Source of the DNA: Aspidapion aeneum
Taxonomy: Eukaryota; Arthropoda; Insecta; Coleoptera; Brentidae
DNA: 64,000 bases
Direction: 5' to 3'
Assembly: GCA_963576565.1 (NCBI GenBank)
Contig: OY755047.1
Span: forward strand, 33,819,851-33,883,850
Shown here piece after piece: positions 11,587-22,734 of this stretch (the first letter of the stretch is position 1; each line of letters begins with the position of its first letter). Both the position numbers and the translations under genes were made by a program. Below the pieces are notes generated by a model. The model was not told the DNA's origin. It was given only the letters and a program-made list of their open reading frames with translations, and did no database searches.

Positions 11587-12106
11587 GGCTGACATCAAGA
11601 GACGAGTAAGATTGGCCTGGGCAATATTTGGTAAAATAAGCTGCATACTAAAAAATAAAGAATATCCTCAGTACCTCAAAACGTAAGTGTATAACCAATC
11701 TATCCTTCCCGTACTTACCTATGGATCCCAAACCTGGAAACTTACAAAATCAAATATAGATAAGGTAGCAATAGTCCAAAGATCAACAAATAGAAAAAGG
11801 AATGAATGGATAGGAAATAAAACAAAACTAAGTGATGTAAGAGGAGAAGTAGCAAAATTAAAATGGAAATTTGCAGGTCATAATATCAGACAGAAAGGCG
11901 ATCGATGGAACAAGAGTATTGTAACCTGGAGACTTTGTGAAAATAAATGAAGTAGGGAAAGACCCCAAATGAGATGGGCAGACGATTTGAAGAGACATGC
12001 AGGAGCTACATGGATGAACACGGCGACAGACAGAGAAGAATGGAAGGTATTGGGGGAGGCCTATGTCCAAAGATGGATCGAAGGAGGATAGAGAGATAGA
12101 TAGATA
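11587..12106 (+). pseudogene. RTE-like LINE, 3' end fragment
   Basis: The frame starts at the DIKRRVRLAW segment and continues through VLTYGSQTWKLTKSNIDK, KLKWKFAGHNIRQKGDRW and the terminal RWADDLKRHAG and REEWKVLGEAYVQRW. It is the C-terminal part of an endonuclease/RT polyprotein downstream of the RT active site. An internal deletion (after QRSTNRK) and stops are present. The 3' end is followed by (GATA)n at 12088-12106, as at the minus-strand relative at 63.26 kb. The clade call follows resemblance to RTE-type C-termini. Confidence 0.8.
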
Positions 12107-13939
12107 GTTCTGTTTTAAAAAAAATAGCCCTATTACAACCTGCTTCGTATTACAGAGCCCTGCTTTCCCCTATGACTAAATCAATATAAACATAAATAAG
12201 TAATATGTTCCGTCAAAAATTCCTTTTAATCGAAAATATCAATTTTAGACTCTCATTCAAGGTAAATTTTGAAAGCCAAAAATCGTTAACAAATACTTTT
12301 CCACATAAACACATAATTGTTTTTTCCTAATTTAGAGATAAAAGTGTCATGTCATTATGTGTTCTCTTTGTAATTCGTTTTGCATAAATATTTGATATTT
12401 AGATATAGAACATTCTTATTCTTTTATGTTTTATTAAATACGGTAAAGTTAATTTTCAAAATCAAATATTAGTATAAAATCCATTATAGAATTTTTTAAA
12501 TATCGATAGATTAATGTTTTTCGATCTATATAAATAAATTTTCTTGTCGAGTTTTAAACCATTTTCAGGAAAAAATAATACTAGTAGAGCTGGTTTTTAG
12601 AGAATTTAAAAAATTATAACTGTTCGTCTTAAATTCGAAGTTTTTGTAGGAATTTTAAGCTCTCGCACATTTTAAACGACTATGCAGCATCTGATTAGGC
12701 ATTAAATAGCATAGCCCTTTTGTTATTTAACCAAAATTTTATGCCTTGCAACTCTTAAAATATGTCCCAGATAAAAGTAACGGTATATAATATTTCGTTC
12801 CACTAAATTGTAGAACGAAATATTGAAGAAACAACCAATCAATTTTTTCTTTAATATCTGATATCAAAAAACACCTTGGCCAGTTGTTTTGTCCTAAAAA
12901 CAGATTTATATTGTTTTGATAGTTTTAATATAATTTGGGATTTTGACCCACGGAAACTTAACTTGAGAGTATCTTTGTGATAGACTACTAAGAAGCAAAA
13001 AGTTATTCATATTAAATTTTGTAAAATTCTGCTAAAGAAGATCAAAGGCCTTTGATTTTTGCTTTTATTAAAATTTTAAAAGTTGTAGAAATACCCGCCG
13101 GCGGGAGTCGCCATAAGTCACCAATATTGCAAAGCAAAAATGTTTGCGCATTTAGTTTTTTTTAAATAGATGCTTCCAAAAAGTTGATTTTCAGCAATCT
13201 TTGGCAACCATAACCAAGCATTGTTCGTCATGATCCTGCCAGCTAAACAAGAATCTTAAGGCAATAATTGTTTTTAAATGTTTCTAAAATATACTAAATA
13301 GTTCATAAGGAGGAGAAACGGGAGAAACAATAGCCGAGATGTATGAGTCGCGTGGTCGAAACATAAGATTTTTTTTGGTGATTTAGGTGGGTTTTGGTCT
13401 AGAAATAACTAATTAAAACGTCGTTTCTCTAAATGTACATATAAATCATATTTAAGCTCAATTAATATACATGGTGTCGCTCAACAAGTTTTAAGTTTGG
13501 GTAGAAACAGCCCAAAAAACACATAATAAAAAATAGAAAATTTAAAAATGTGGTTTTGTAGGGAAGCTTGCATAAAACACAAAAACATAATTTTCAAAAT
13601 CGCAGTTGATCCTTTTATCAAGTTTTTTTTTGGTTTTTCCGAAAATTTATATATATGTAAATTTATGATTTTAAATTACGTAATTTATTTCCATTATAAA
13701 CAAATAAAATTGGACTCAAACTATTTTTAAAAAATGTAGTGATAATTCTCAGGCCAAAAACTCTTCCCCTGTTCCTCTCATTCCTAGTCTCCTTTAAACC
13801 AAGTTTTGAGCGTTATAAGGCGAATTGTTGATAAAGTCATTATATGTTATTTTTTCATTTGTTTCCTTATCTTAAAAATGACCTCAAACTATACAGATAA
13901 GAAATCAGAAACGGGTGTTCTAAAGTAATTCTTCAAAGC
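12107..13939. other. AT-rich DNA, nothing recognised
   Basis: No motif-bearing frame, tRNA or clear paired repeat. The plus frame at 13548-13730 is AT-rich without recognisable features. If the exon at 14.4 kb is active, this would be its downstream intron. Confidence 0.5.
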
Positions 13940-14290
13940 CAAAGTTGTACCCCGCCTTTAATAGATTCTATTGGATATAGAGCCCCGCCCCGTTCCGCCC
14001 CTAACAGTAAAGCAAGCAAATGGGCACAAGATCCAGCACCTTTTAAATGCGACGCGCGACGACGCAAGTCATCCCCGATTTCGGCGACTTTTGATAGGTC
14101 AGTTTAAAAGGCGGGGTGACGAAAAAAAAAGAAAAGTCAAACTTTCTTTCGGTTCGGTTCGGCTTTATATTTCCGATTCATTTCTCGCACGTTAATAGAA
14201 AAGCTTTTAAGGATTACTTTCGGATAGGCAGTATACACTAACAACCGCGCAACCGCCAGCTGCCGTAATTTGTGGCTCGTACATTATCCA
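13940..14290. repeat. CpG-rich island with inverted ends, possible MITE
   Basis: A locally GC/CpG-rich patch (ccccgccccgttccgcccc; gcgacgcgcgacgacg) in AT-rich surroundings. Bases 13946-13960 (gtaccccgcctttaa) face an inverted match at 14105-14121 (taaaaggcggggtgac), suggesting a small inverted-repeat element of about 175 bp. A regulatory role is also possible. The plus frame here (13971-14195) has no recognisable domain. Confidence 0.35.
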
Positions 14291-14353
14291 TCTTATATTT
14301 TACTACAGCTTCTTTAGTAAACAATCCTAAAAGGCAAACAAATTTAACAGATT

Positions 14354-14359
14354 GCTTAC
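14354..14359 (-). other. 5' splice site of the receptor exon
   Basis: Minus-strand AAG followed by gtaagc, a strong donor. It leaves the reading frame two bases into a codon. Confidence 0.7.
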
Positions 14360-14496
14360 CTTATTGAAACTAATATCATCGCAAATATGAGGTACTTCCC
14401 AAGTAGCGGTACCACCAGCGACGTAGGTGGAATAATTTCGACTACCAGCAGGAAGAAAACGTGGAGACTAATGAGGATGGATATACTTAATGTGAC
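14360..14496 (-). CDS. Nicotinic acetylcholine receptor subunit, single exon (M2-M3)
   Basis: A 137-bp exon on the minus strand, flanked by a 3' splice site (tttgcag, 14497-14503) and a 5' splice site (gtaagc, 14354-14359). It is open for 45 codons plus two bases. The product reads [45 protein letters not shown]. This is pore-lining helix M2, the M2-M3 loop signature [14 protein letters not shown] and the first half of M3 of an insect-type alpha/beta nicotinic subunit, a cys-loop cation channel of the plasma membrane. The exon begins at M2 position 1', just after the usual GEK. Oddities: M2 9' is Ile instead of the nearly invariant Leu, and 12' is His where Thr is usual. No other exon of the gene was found; introns of many kb are common. 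It could be a working exon of a divergent subunit or a decaying exon copy. Confidence 0.88.
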
Positions 14497-14503
14497 CTGC
14501 AAA
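14497..14503 (-). other. 3' splice site of the receptor exon
   Basis: Minus-strand tttgcag directly before the first codon, preceded by an AT/T-rich tract (14504-14530 on the opposite strand is A-rich). Confidence 0.7.
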
Positions 14504-14755
14504 CAAAAATTCAATTTTAAAATTTATTTTAATCTTCACAAAAAAAATTTATTTTGTTTATCTAAATAATTATTACATTAATATTTTTATCTCAGGCAGT
14601 CAGATAAAATATTGGCCCTAAGAACCTTCCAGAATAAGTGAGCCTCTTCTTTGCAATTAGAGGGTCATGGGTTTAATTTTAATTCCTGCACACCCAAACT
14701 TAATAGTTATTCTGAGACAGCACAGTAGCGACTTGTCACGCCGTTGTGTTTAATA

Positions 14756-15030
14756 GACACTTATTGGATTAAAACCTGACCTTATTTTAAAATCGACTCT
14801 ATGGTGACAGATTTACATATAAAAAGCAGCTGCTCTCCTTCAAAATTCGGCCTTTGTGTATTTAAAAACCGGATTTATTAGTGTCGGTATTTATTAAATC
14901 AAAGTTATCTTTATTATTAAATTTGGCTTTGGTGTGTCAAGTTAGAGAGGTCAGCTGTTAGTTTTCTGGGTAAATGTGTCAAAATAAAGCCGACTCTAAA
15001 GTAAAGTCAGGTTTTATTCCAATAAGTCCC
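14756..15030. mobile_element. MITE with TA target duplication
   Basis: 275 bp with inverted ends: left GACACTTATTGGATTAAAAC, right (read inward) GGGACTTATTGGAATAAAAC, continuing into CTGACC/CTGACT. TA flanks both ends (14754-14755, 15031-15032). No coding capacity. The TA duplication fits a Tc1/mariner-mobilised element. Confidence 0.75.
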
Positions 15031-15324
15031 TAATTACTATAAACGACGAGGTTACTGACCAATGTTTAACGCTAACCTTATATGAGTTGTACTGATTATT
15101 TTAAATTCACATCTTAACCAATCAGAACTTTAATACCTACCTATAATTCCAAATTCATATTTTTGTTTAAACTGAATGAATGTTTTGACAAGTATAAAAT
15201 AATTTTTCTTGTGTAGGTATTTTCTTTTGTAGAAAAATCTATAAATATTTTAATTTTAGTTTAAACTGATCTATTATATCTGGAATGTCAGTTTCTTTGA
15301 GCCACCTCCTTCATTAAAATTAGA

Positions 15325-15980
15325 GTAAACCAGATAAACTATGCCGTGACAATAGAAATATTAAATAAATCTTTAATTTTTGAAACCCAACTTGAAATCT
15401 TTTTCAGTTATAAAGAAATTGTCTGTCTAAGTCCGCTATATGTTATCATTTTGTCAGTACCGGAGGTAGGAATTTTTAAACCTTATTGAAGTAAATAGGG
15501 AGCTATGTCTCTAGTTACGTCATTATGACAGGTTTCTTCCTTGAAACTTACACATAATGTGAAAGAATCGCCCTTCTATCGTTGCCAATATTTTTGATAG
15601 AAGCGTTAGTGGTGGAAATTTTTTTAAATTTTATTAAAGTGAATATGGATTAAATTATTTTGACAGCTTTTGCTTTAAAACTTGTATAGATACCTAGCTC
15701 CTTATTTACTTCAATATCGCCTGAACATATCCGTCAGTGACACAACATGGTGAAGTAGGTGGAAGACTGAAAAAGCGACCCTTTTACCAAGTCTGTAAGA
15801 CGGTAGGTCAAATGTTGTTAAAAATTACGTAATTAAGTACCTAGCTTCTTATTTTTTTATTAAAGTTTAAGAACTTTATCCTGGCCTGTAACAAAATTTT
15901 TTCAAGTAAAAGTTTCAAAAGATAAAAGTTATACAATACTTTTATTATTACAGTATAGTTTATCTGGTCCACTGCAATAG
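15325..15980. repeat. Imperfect inverted-repeat element
   Basis: Outer arms: agtaaaccagataaactatg at 15325 against acagtatagtttatctggtc near 15952. Inner arms: gaagtaaatagggagctatg near 15488 against cctagctccttatttacttc near 15692. Arms are diverged and no target duplication was fixed. Probably an old non-autonomous DNA element. Confidence 0.45.
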
Positions 15981-16371
15981 TTAAGAAGCTGGTTCCATGT
16001 AGCAAATTTCAGAAAGCCAGTTCGTTAACATTATAGTGCGGCTTGTTCAAAAATTGTGTTTTTGGCAACAGAAACTTATCGTTATTAACCTGTAAGTTTA
16101 CCGCAATCATAATGAAATTAACGTTTACATGTGTTGATTAAAAACATCTTACCATTCGTGTAAATACTTATATTCCGGAGGTATGGGAAATGCTGGCAAT
16201 GTGTGCAATAGGTTAGTAGTCAAAGCCAACCTAAAGTGAAGGTTGTTGCTAAGTAATTGTTCCGTGTTTATGTGTAATTGGAGACAGGATCCTAAACTAA
16301 AGTATGTGTTGTGTAAAATGAAATATTTGAAGCAAAAATTAAATTACCCACTGGTATGCCCACTGACCCAA

Positions 16372-16575
16372 AGCGCCGGTACACACACGCGTTTTTCTGA
16401 AGCGCGGTGACGCAGCGTTACCGCAATTGCGGTCCGTGATACTATGAAATAAATGGCGCGATTCACATAGTTGAGCGGCAAACGCGCATTCGCCTTGCGT
16501 GCATTTTTCAGAAAAACGCGGTAACGCTGCGTCATGTCACCGCGCTGCAAAAAAACGCGTGTGTGTATCGGCGCT
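16372..16575. mobile_element. GC-rich MITE, 204 bp
   Basis: Inverted ends AGCGCCGGTACACACACGCG (left) and, read inward from the right, AGCGCCGATACACACACGCG, followed by gtttttctg-type and gcggtgacgcagcgttaccg-type matches. CpG-rich against the AT-rich background. No transposase and no clear target duplication. The minus frame across it (16344-16592) is a by-product of this composition. Confidence 0.8.
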
Positions 16576-17389
16576 AATAGTTTGAAAGACATGCGTTTGT
16601 GTTGCTTTTCAATCAGAGGGCGGTAAGTTCCCTTTCTATTGTTGTCAGTAAAAATTGAAACCTACTATCTGTTTGTGCAAACAGATTATCCGAAGGTAGG
16701 GTAGGCGCCTGCCTTAAGCGAAGTCTAGGCATCAGCAAAGTAGGCAGAGATAATGATAAATACAAGGCCGTGGTTCAGAAGTCACATTAAGAATGGCGCT
16801 AGCGCAATAAATACCTCTGAGCTCAACAAAGAGTTTCAGGCAAAATTAAATCCTTCATTGAGAAACTAAAATAGGCTTGGGGTTACTTAGAGTGCAGCCC
16901 CGCTGTAGTGTAAATGTCAAGGAGAATGAGTTGTAATTGTATTGGGCCCCAAGTGACTTCGCATGATGGTGCTTATCGAACCGACTCGCAAGGTCCTTAT
17001 GTGGTGTTAATAAGTTTGTAATTGTTCCCTGTATAAATTTAACTTTGCAAATACTCTTTGCATGACAAGTCAGTTTGATGGCGCGGTATAGTTTCCATGA
17101 AATTTATAAAGTCCGATAATAATCAGAATGCCTCAAATATAGAACCTTGCATTGAAATCTGACTGGCTGGAAAATCACAGTTGCTGAAGGTTATTGCAAA
17201 TTCGGTGGGAGAAAGGCGGCGACTGAATTAACTGTTTAAATTGTTAACACGGAGAGATTTTAAAAGAAAAAACATTGAAACTTAGTCCACATCGGATATA
17301 ATAAATCTAGTGAATTGATAGTAGATTGTGCAAACAATTCTAAGGTCGGACGGTAAAGTATAGCATATAGGGTTTTACATAAGGACACC
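16576..17389. other. Unassigned DNA
   Basis: Less AT-rich than its neighbours but without an open frame of interest or a recognisable repeat. Confidence 0.4.
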
Positions 17390-18120
17390 AATCGTAGAGC
17401 AAGCACTATAGGAAGCAAAGTCTGACATTGATTTTCTTTTTTTGGTTATTAGTTTGGACATGCCTTCCTCGCTTTCGCATTGGCGTCTAGTTTTTATTTT
17501 AAATATGTTGTTTTGACCCAGTCTGAAGGCACTTAAACTATATACAATATTTATGTATCTAGAAATAAAACTTAAGGTGCAAACTATCTTCAAACAGTAT
17601 TATTATTAAATAGATATTTAGACTGTCTTAAACCCACATGTTTAAAATAAGAAAGAGCCGTCAAAGCAAAACCGAGGACTTCGCCTCCTATAAAGCCTAC
17701 TTTACGATAAGTGTCCTCAGTTTTACCCCCTTAGGCGAATATCTACTTTGTCCCTCAACCAGACGTAAGACACATAGCACAATTGGTCCCACCCCTTCTT
17801 CTGGTCATCGTTTTGTGGTTTTTCAATCAGTTGCTTTAAATAATCTCACTTATCCAAACTAAAGACACTTTTCGTAAAACTTATATAGGATGCGAAGCCT
17901 GACATTGGTTTTTATTTTTTGTTATTATTTCTGAAACGTTTTTCTGGGTTTCGCATTGGCAGCTTGGTTTTATTTTAAAGATGTTATTCAACACAGTCTG
18001 GAGGCACCTAAACTATAATTATATATTTCAAATTTAATAATTATTAAATAGATCTTTAGATTGTGCTCAAATTACATTTTTAAAATACTCGTAAGAACGA
18101 GCCGTCAATGCTCATTCGAG
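17390..18120. repeat. Two-copy direct duplication, period about 490 bp
   Basis: Copy A begins near 17390 and copy B near 17880. Shared blocks are gaagcMWaaagtctgacattg, gttattagtttSgacatg-like, tttcgcattggc, agtctgRaggcacYtaaactata, tattaaatagatMtttaga and gagccgtcaa. The small plus and minus frames inside are AT-rich and unrecognised. Confidence 0.6.
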
Positions 18121-18264
18121 GAAAACATGTCAAAAATTATAACCAAAGAATAGAACATAAATGTAAGACGAATAAATGTTTACAATAAGCGACCTTAGGC
18201 CAAACCAAGTCTTGCTCTAGAGAGGTACTGTCGATGTAATTCATAGACAGGACTGTAATTTCTT

Positions 18265-18535
18265 TTATATAATTTATGGTAATACTTTTTTATATTGTGT
18301 AATTAACAAATTACAAAGAGCTTTAACTTTTCACATGGGTATTTTTGTATATTGAAAATGTAGTTTTGCTATTCCGTATATAGTATTACCATTTCTCGGT
18401 TTTAGAAAACTTTACTTAATTTTTCTTAAGAACTGCAAAACTTTAATCACAACTTTTGCTAGAAGCTCAAACTTTTTCCAAGGTAAGCTTTAGAGAGTTT
18501 TATTTTTATTTTTTTTTCTTGCCTTAACTCGAGCT
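18265..18535 (+). repeat. Interspersed repeat, copy 1 (partner at 22735-23000)
   Basis: Shares a collinear series with 22735-23000: gtgtaattaac, ctttaacWtttcacat, tttgtatattRaaaa, gtagttttgct, tttctcggttttagaaaact, ctttMatcacaacttttgct and caaactttttYcaaggtaa. Non-coding. Confidence 0.65.
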
Positions 18536-19143
18536 TAAAAAACATATACACTAACGAAACATAGGGGAAAATACCTTTTTGAAATGGTTTCAATTTTAAT
18601 CTTTTATTTAGCGCCTTTTTATATGGAGTTCCTAAAAGCAGCCACGGGTATGGCATATGGGCTTTCTCTTAAGTTTGTTTTTCTTCTTTAGGTCATCGTC
18701 AGGTGCTTTTTGAGCCTGTTGTGTCAAGCAGTTATTTCTGTTCGTAATCCTATGTCTTTTTGATTTATGCCTAGTATTGGCTTATAGCTGTGAAGTCAGT
18801 ATATTCTTTGTCTACGTGTTTGCTTTATTTGTCTTCTTTAGATTCCTTAAGCTAAAAGTACAATTAAAAATACAAGAAACTAGATGTGCAGATGCCTAAA
18901 GACCCTCAATATATTTTGTAGTTTTTAGAGGCCAGCTAAGATGAGCCATATACAAAATAACACTTATATCTTAAGAGAAGAAACAATAACAACTTTTTGA
19001 GTTTCACAACCGCAATAAATGAAAAAATAAAAGTACGTAAAACAAAAAATAATGAATATAAACATTTGTTATGTAACTTTAAATACAGAAATAAAGAGTT
19101 TGACCAATGTCTCCTTCACTTAGTTCGATAGTAAGCATCAATA
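18536..19143. other. AT-rich DNA, nothing recognised
   Basis: No supported feature. Confidence 0.5.
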
Positions 19144-20360
19144 TTAGTTAAAGCTTTCATTTTTACTTTTACATATTCTTTCTTGAAATGAGGCAATCAA
19201 ATGCCTTAAAAGTGAATGGAAGTTGGGAATTCTAGCGTTAGAAAACATTCCCCTACATACCCATAATAATTTATGAATCTTTCGGCATATATTATTGTAT
19301 ATAACATATAACTTGTTTATTGTATTTTGCGAGTAGTTACACCATAGTTCACTAGTATAAAAGCAAGTAAGATATGACACAAATAGTTTATTTTTTACCT
19401 CAACTGCTGCCAACGTTCTAGCAAGCATATTTTCAAGCACACACTCGGACGGGTACTCGCGTAAAATATCTTCGTTATCATTGCTCTTTTCGAATAGGAT
19501 ATGGCCTAAGTATTTTGGAGTTGCGACTATGTTTATGAGTTTATCGTCAATCGTAATTACAGGCACTTATAATGATCGGTATTTGTGAGGCATGAATATC
19601 ATTATGTAATTTTTTTCCCTATTATATTTGAGCCAGTACTCCGCGGCAAATTGCTCACATACACTTATGACGTTTTGAGTTCCCTTAGCTCATGGACTTA
19701 TCAGGATTTTGTCGTCGTTAGCATAGACCAAAAAGTTCACTCATTTTTCTCCTGCGTAGCATCCAATATTAACAGCTTCCTACCTTTCCGATAATTTATC
19801 CATATATGGGTTAAATTCGTTGGCGGATAGTATTCCACCGTGCCGAAGCTTCATTTTATTAAAGCCGTGAAATTTGGTTCTATCCACTAAAAATCAAACA
19901 ATATATTGTGGAAATCCTTTGCTGTACATAATATCGTCGGTTAGTTGACATTGAATGCGAGCAAAAGCTTTGTTTAGGTCCATTAACCAATATAGAGGCG
20001 TCTTACGTTGCTTGTAAACATCTACATGTTCTTTCAGAATGTGTATGGCACTAGTAGTGTCACTATTTTTGTGGAAGCCAAATTAGTTCGTATGAATTTC
20101 TAAGCTAGCCCAGATCTTTTCCATAAGAATAATTTTAATAATTTTAGAGAATGTTGTTGAAATGCCCTGTCTAAATTGGCTGATCTATTCTTTATGGTAG
20201 GTATAATGCATACCTTAGCAAAGATCTGTGGTATTAAGGTATGGCAAATCATTTGGGTAAACACAAGACATAATCTGGCCCCCGTACTAACAGGTTTTAA
20301 ATCTCCACGCCTCGGGCGATTGGAGCTATTCACCTTGATATGCATTCTACTACCGCGCAC
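19144..20360 (-). pseudogene. Decayed non-LTR retrotransposon reverse transcriptase
   Basis: Minus-strand frames, shifted several times, follow the RT order. IIPTIKNRSANLDRA at about 20.2 kb is the pre-RT block. FGFHKNSDTTSAIHILKE, YKQRKTPLYWLMDLNKAFA and LRHGGILSANEFNPYMDKL sit in 19.75-20.1 kb. YANDDKILISP at about 19.7 kb stands where the active-site YADD box should be and is changed. The 140-aa frame at 19144-19566 (PKYLGHILFE, AAVEVKNKLFVSYLTCFYT) is the post-RT region. Stops throughout and a damaged active site show that it is dead. The clade is not determined. Confidence 0.8.
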
Positions 20361-20439
20361 AATCTTGTCGTCTTTCCTCTGCTAGCTTGGCTTACCCAGT
20401 GGTTTGAAGCGGATCGTGCATAGCTCATTTGCCGGAATT

Positions 20440-20915
20440 ACGAAAATTGAGCAACGTATCCATTTAAAGTAAAACTCAAAAGAAAACGGCTACTGAATGC
20501 CTTCGAATGCTACAGGATGTCTACGGGGAGCAGTGTATGTCTCGTGTAATGATTTCTATGTGGCATTAAAGCTTTTTCGAGGGTCGTGAAGAAGTTAAAG
20601 ATGATGAACGAGAAGGGCGCTCCAGCACATCCAAAACAGTGATGCTCATTGCTTTTCTTTTCGATATTAGGGGTGTTATTCTTATTGAATGGGCGCGTGA
20701 GGGTCAAACAGTTAACCAACATTTATATTTGGAAGTATTGATGTAGCTAAGGAAACGTCCAAGGAAAAACGTCCAGATTTGTAGAAGAACAACGCGTGGC
20801 TGCTCTACCAGGACAATGCATCTGCCCACATTGCCCTATCTATTAAGCAGTTTTTAGCTAATAAGAAAATCCCCGTCATGAACCAGCCACCATATGCTGT
20901 CCATTTAATTTTATA
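20440..20915 (+). pseudogene. Mariner transposase remnant, second family
   Basis: Plus-strand frames give KTATECLRMLQDVYGEQCMS, then the SFFEGREEVKDDEREGRSS block typical of the mariner N-terminal paired-like region. After a gap come EWAREGQTVNQHLYLE, then LLYQDNASAHIALSIKQFL with a catalytic Asp, and MNQPPYA-like residues where the third Asp region would follow. The copy is internally deleted, carries stops and lacks clear ends. The residues differ from the other mariner family here, so two families are present. Confidence 0.8.
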
Positions 20916-21614
20916 AATTAAAATATTTATGGCTTTTGTGGTAGAAATCTTTTCAAAACTATGTAATGGCGACATGAACTTGATTGCTATTAATGTTGTT
21001 TTTAAATTCAGAGCCCCGTTTCTTTTTATTTATTATTTACCAAAATATTTGAAATTCTTTTTCCTGTAGGAATTTTTGAAGATTCCAGTCTCTCTTGTGT
21101 TGAGTGGCCTTTCTATACTTACGCATTTCTTTTATAAATATATGCCTCTTTCCTTGCCTAATCTGACAGCTGCCACATGGCAGTGGTCAGTGATTTGCAC
21201 ACTCAGAGCCAAAACTTCATATGAAATTGAGGCTACAAATCTCACGATTTTTGTTGTTTCATAATTACATATTATTATTCCAAAAATATTTTTAGTGACC
21301 CTGATATAATCAAAGCGAAGAAGAAAGTTTCGGGCATACAGTGCAAAATCATAGAAGGAGGACAAAATGTATAAAAAAGAAACAGGTACTTTCTGTGGAG
21401 AGGTAAATCAAAATCCTGTCAGCATTTATACCTTGTGGAGAGTAACCCCACACTTTCCAGAATTATTGTAAAATAATTTTAAATTAGCTTTGGGAAGATA
21501 CGGTTTCCAATTCCAAGTAATAATATAAGAATCAATATACAGTGTGTCTTCGGATTGAGTGTGGGTAAGGTACAATTGACAAACATTTTTTGATTTTGAT
21601 TCTTGTCTTCTAAG
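20916..21614. other. AT-rich DNA, nothing recognised
   Basis: Small frames on both strands (21076-21365) have no recognisable domain. Confidence 0.5.
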
Positions 21615-22660
21615 AATTGTTCCTGCATGGTCTCAAACTAAGATGTTAATAAAATAAGTCAAATCACTTAATAAACAGGTTGGCTTAGTATCCAAGGATT
21701 AACTGTGAGTAAGTTTTAAAGGAATCGACCTGCTTGGTCTTAAACTAAGATATTAAGAAAATGAGCCAAATCACTTAATATATAGGTTGGTTTAGTAGTC
21801 TGATTTGAGAAAAGGTGTAAAGACTAAACTAACTTTTTTTAAAAATATTGAAAAAGGTTCGAAAGAAAAGTTTAAAAAAAGATTATTTAAATTTTCGGAA
21901 AAATCAGCTAAGAAAATGGTATAATCAAAATATATCGCTGCCTTGCTTTGATAGTGGCGTAACTCAAATATGATAATTTTCAGGAAACGCTTTTTAAAAA
22001 TAATGGCAAAGCAAATATTTATATATTTTTTTGCTTTAATTAAATCAATCAATAACTTACCCATGCTTGACAATAAGGAAATTTTTTGTTTGAAACTCGT
22101 AGACAATGATTGTGTAGAAATAAAATTTCGGACTTCCATTGTCTTTATTTATTTTTTTTAAACACGACGTTTCGGTTAGTAAGTATCTCTAACCGTTATC
22201 AAGTGTAAACTGTTTACACAGTTTACACTTGATAACGGTTAGAGATACTTACTAACCGAAACGTCGTGTTTTAAAAAAAATAAATAAAGACAATGGAAGT
22301 CCGAAATTTTATTTCTAAGGAAATTTTTGTGGTCAAAATAAAGGACAATACGATGAGAAGTTAGTTTTTACAGAAAACGCAAAAACTTTTTTTTTAGTTG
22401 TGCTACTATCAAAGCAAAGCAGCGATATATAATTGACAAAGGATACTGATTTTTCTGGAAATTAAGAATCTACTGAACATTTAATTGTTTACAACTTTTC
22501 TTTATTTCCTCTCCGATACTTTTACCATATTCGTATAGTTTATTCTTAACACTTTTTACAAAATCAGCCTACTAAGCCATCCAATATTAATTGATTTGGC
22601 TTATGTTCTTAATATCTTTGTTCGAGAACAAGCAGGAGCAATTGCCCTAAAATCAGAATC
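21615..22660. repeat. Large imperfect inverted repeat around a palindrome
   Basis: The left arm has a ~112-bp direct duplication (tctcaaactaagatgttaat at 21631; tcttaaactaagatattaag at 21741, each with caaatcacttaata and aggttggtttagta). An inverted counterpart is at 22562-22650 (aagccatccaatattaattg, ttcttaatatctttg). Further in, cgctgccttgctttgatagt (near 21940) faces actatcaaagcaaagcagcg (near 22408). The centre is the palindrome below. Confidence 0.6.
22116..22316. repeat. 201-bp near-perfect palindrome
   Basis: Arms of about 96 bp around a spacer of about 8 bp (gtttacac). The only asymmetry I see is one extra T in the right arm (cgtgtttt against aaacacg). Reading outward on the right: cttgataacggttag, agatactta, ctaaccgaaacgtcgtg, then taaataaagacaatggaagt and ccgaaattttatttct. 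The same unit occurs, split by the CR1-like LINE, at 50228-50283 and 55436-55468. The ggttag/ctaacc stem followed by gaaac looks hammerhead-like, but its ctgatga position reads ttgataa. Confidence 0.85.
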
Positions 22661-22734
22661 TAAATAATTTTTTTTTGTCATTTATAACTTACCTAACATA
22701 CTCAATCCTTGTGCTTACTTGAGAGTATTTTTTT

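Noticed and set aside
16344..16592. 82-codon minus frame with basic, GC-rich codons
   Set aside because: It coincides with a MITE whose inverted ends explain the composition.
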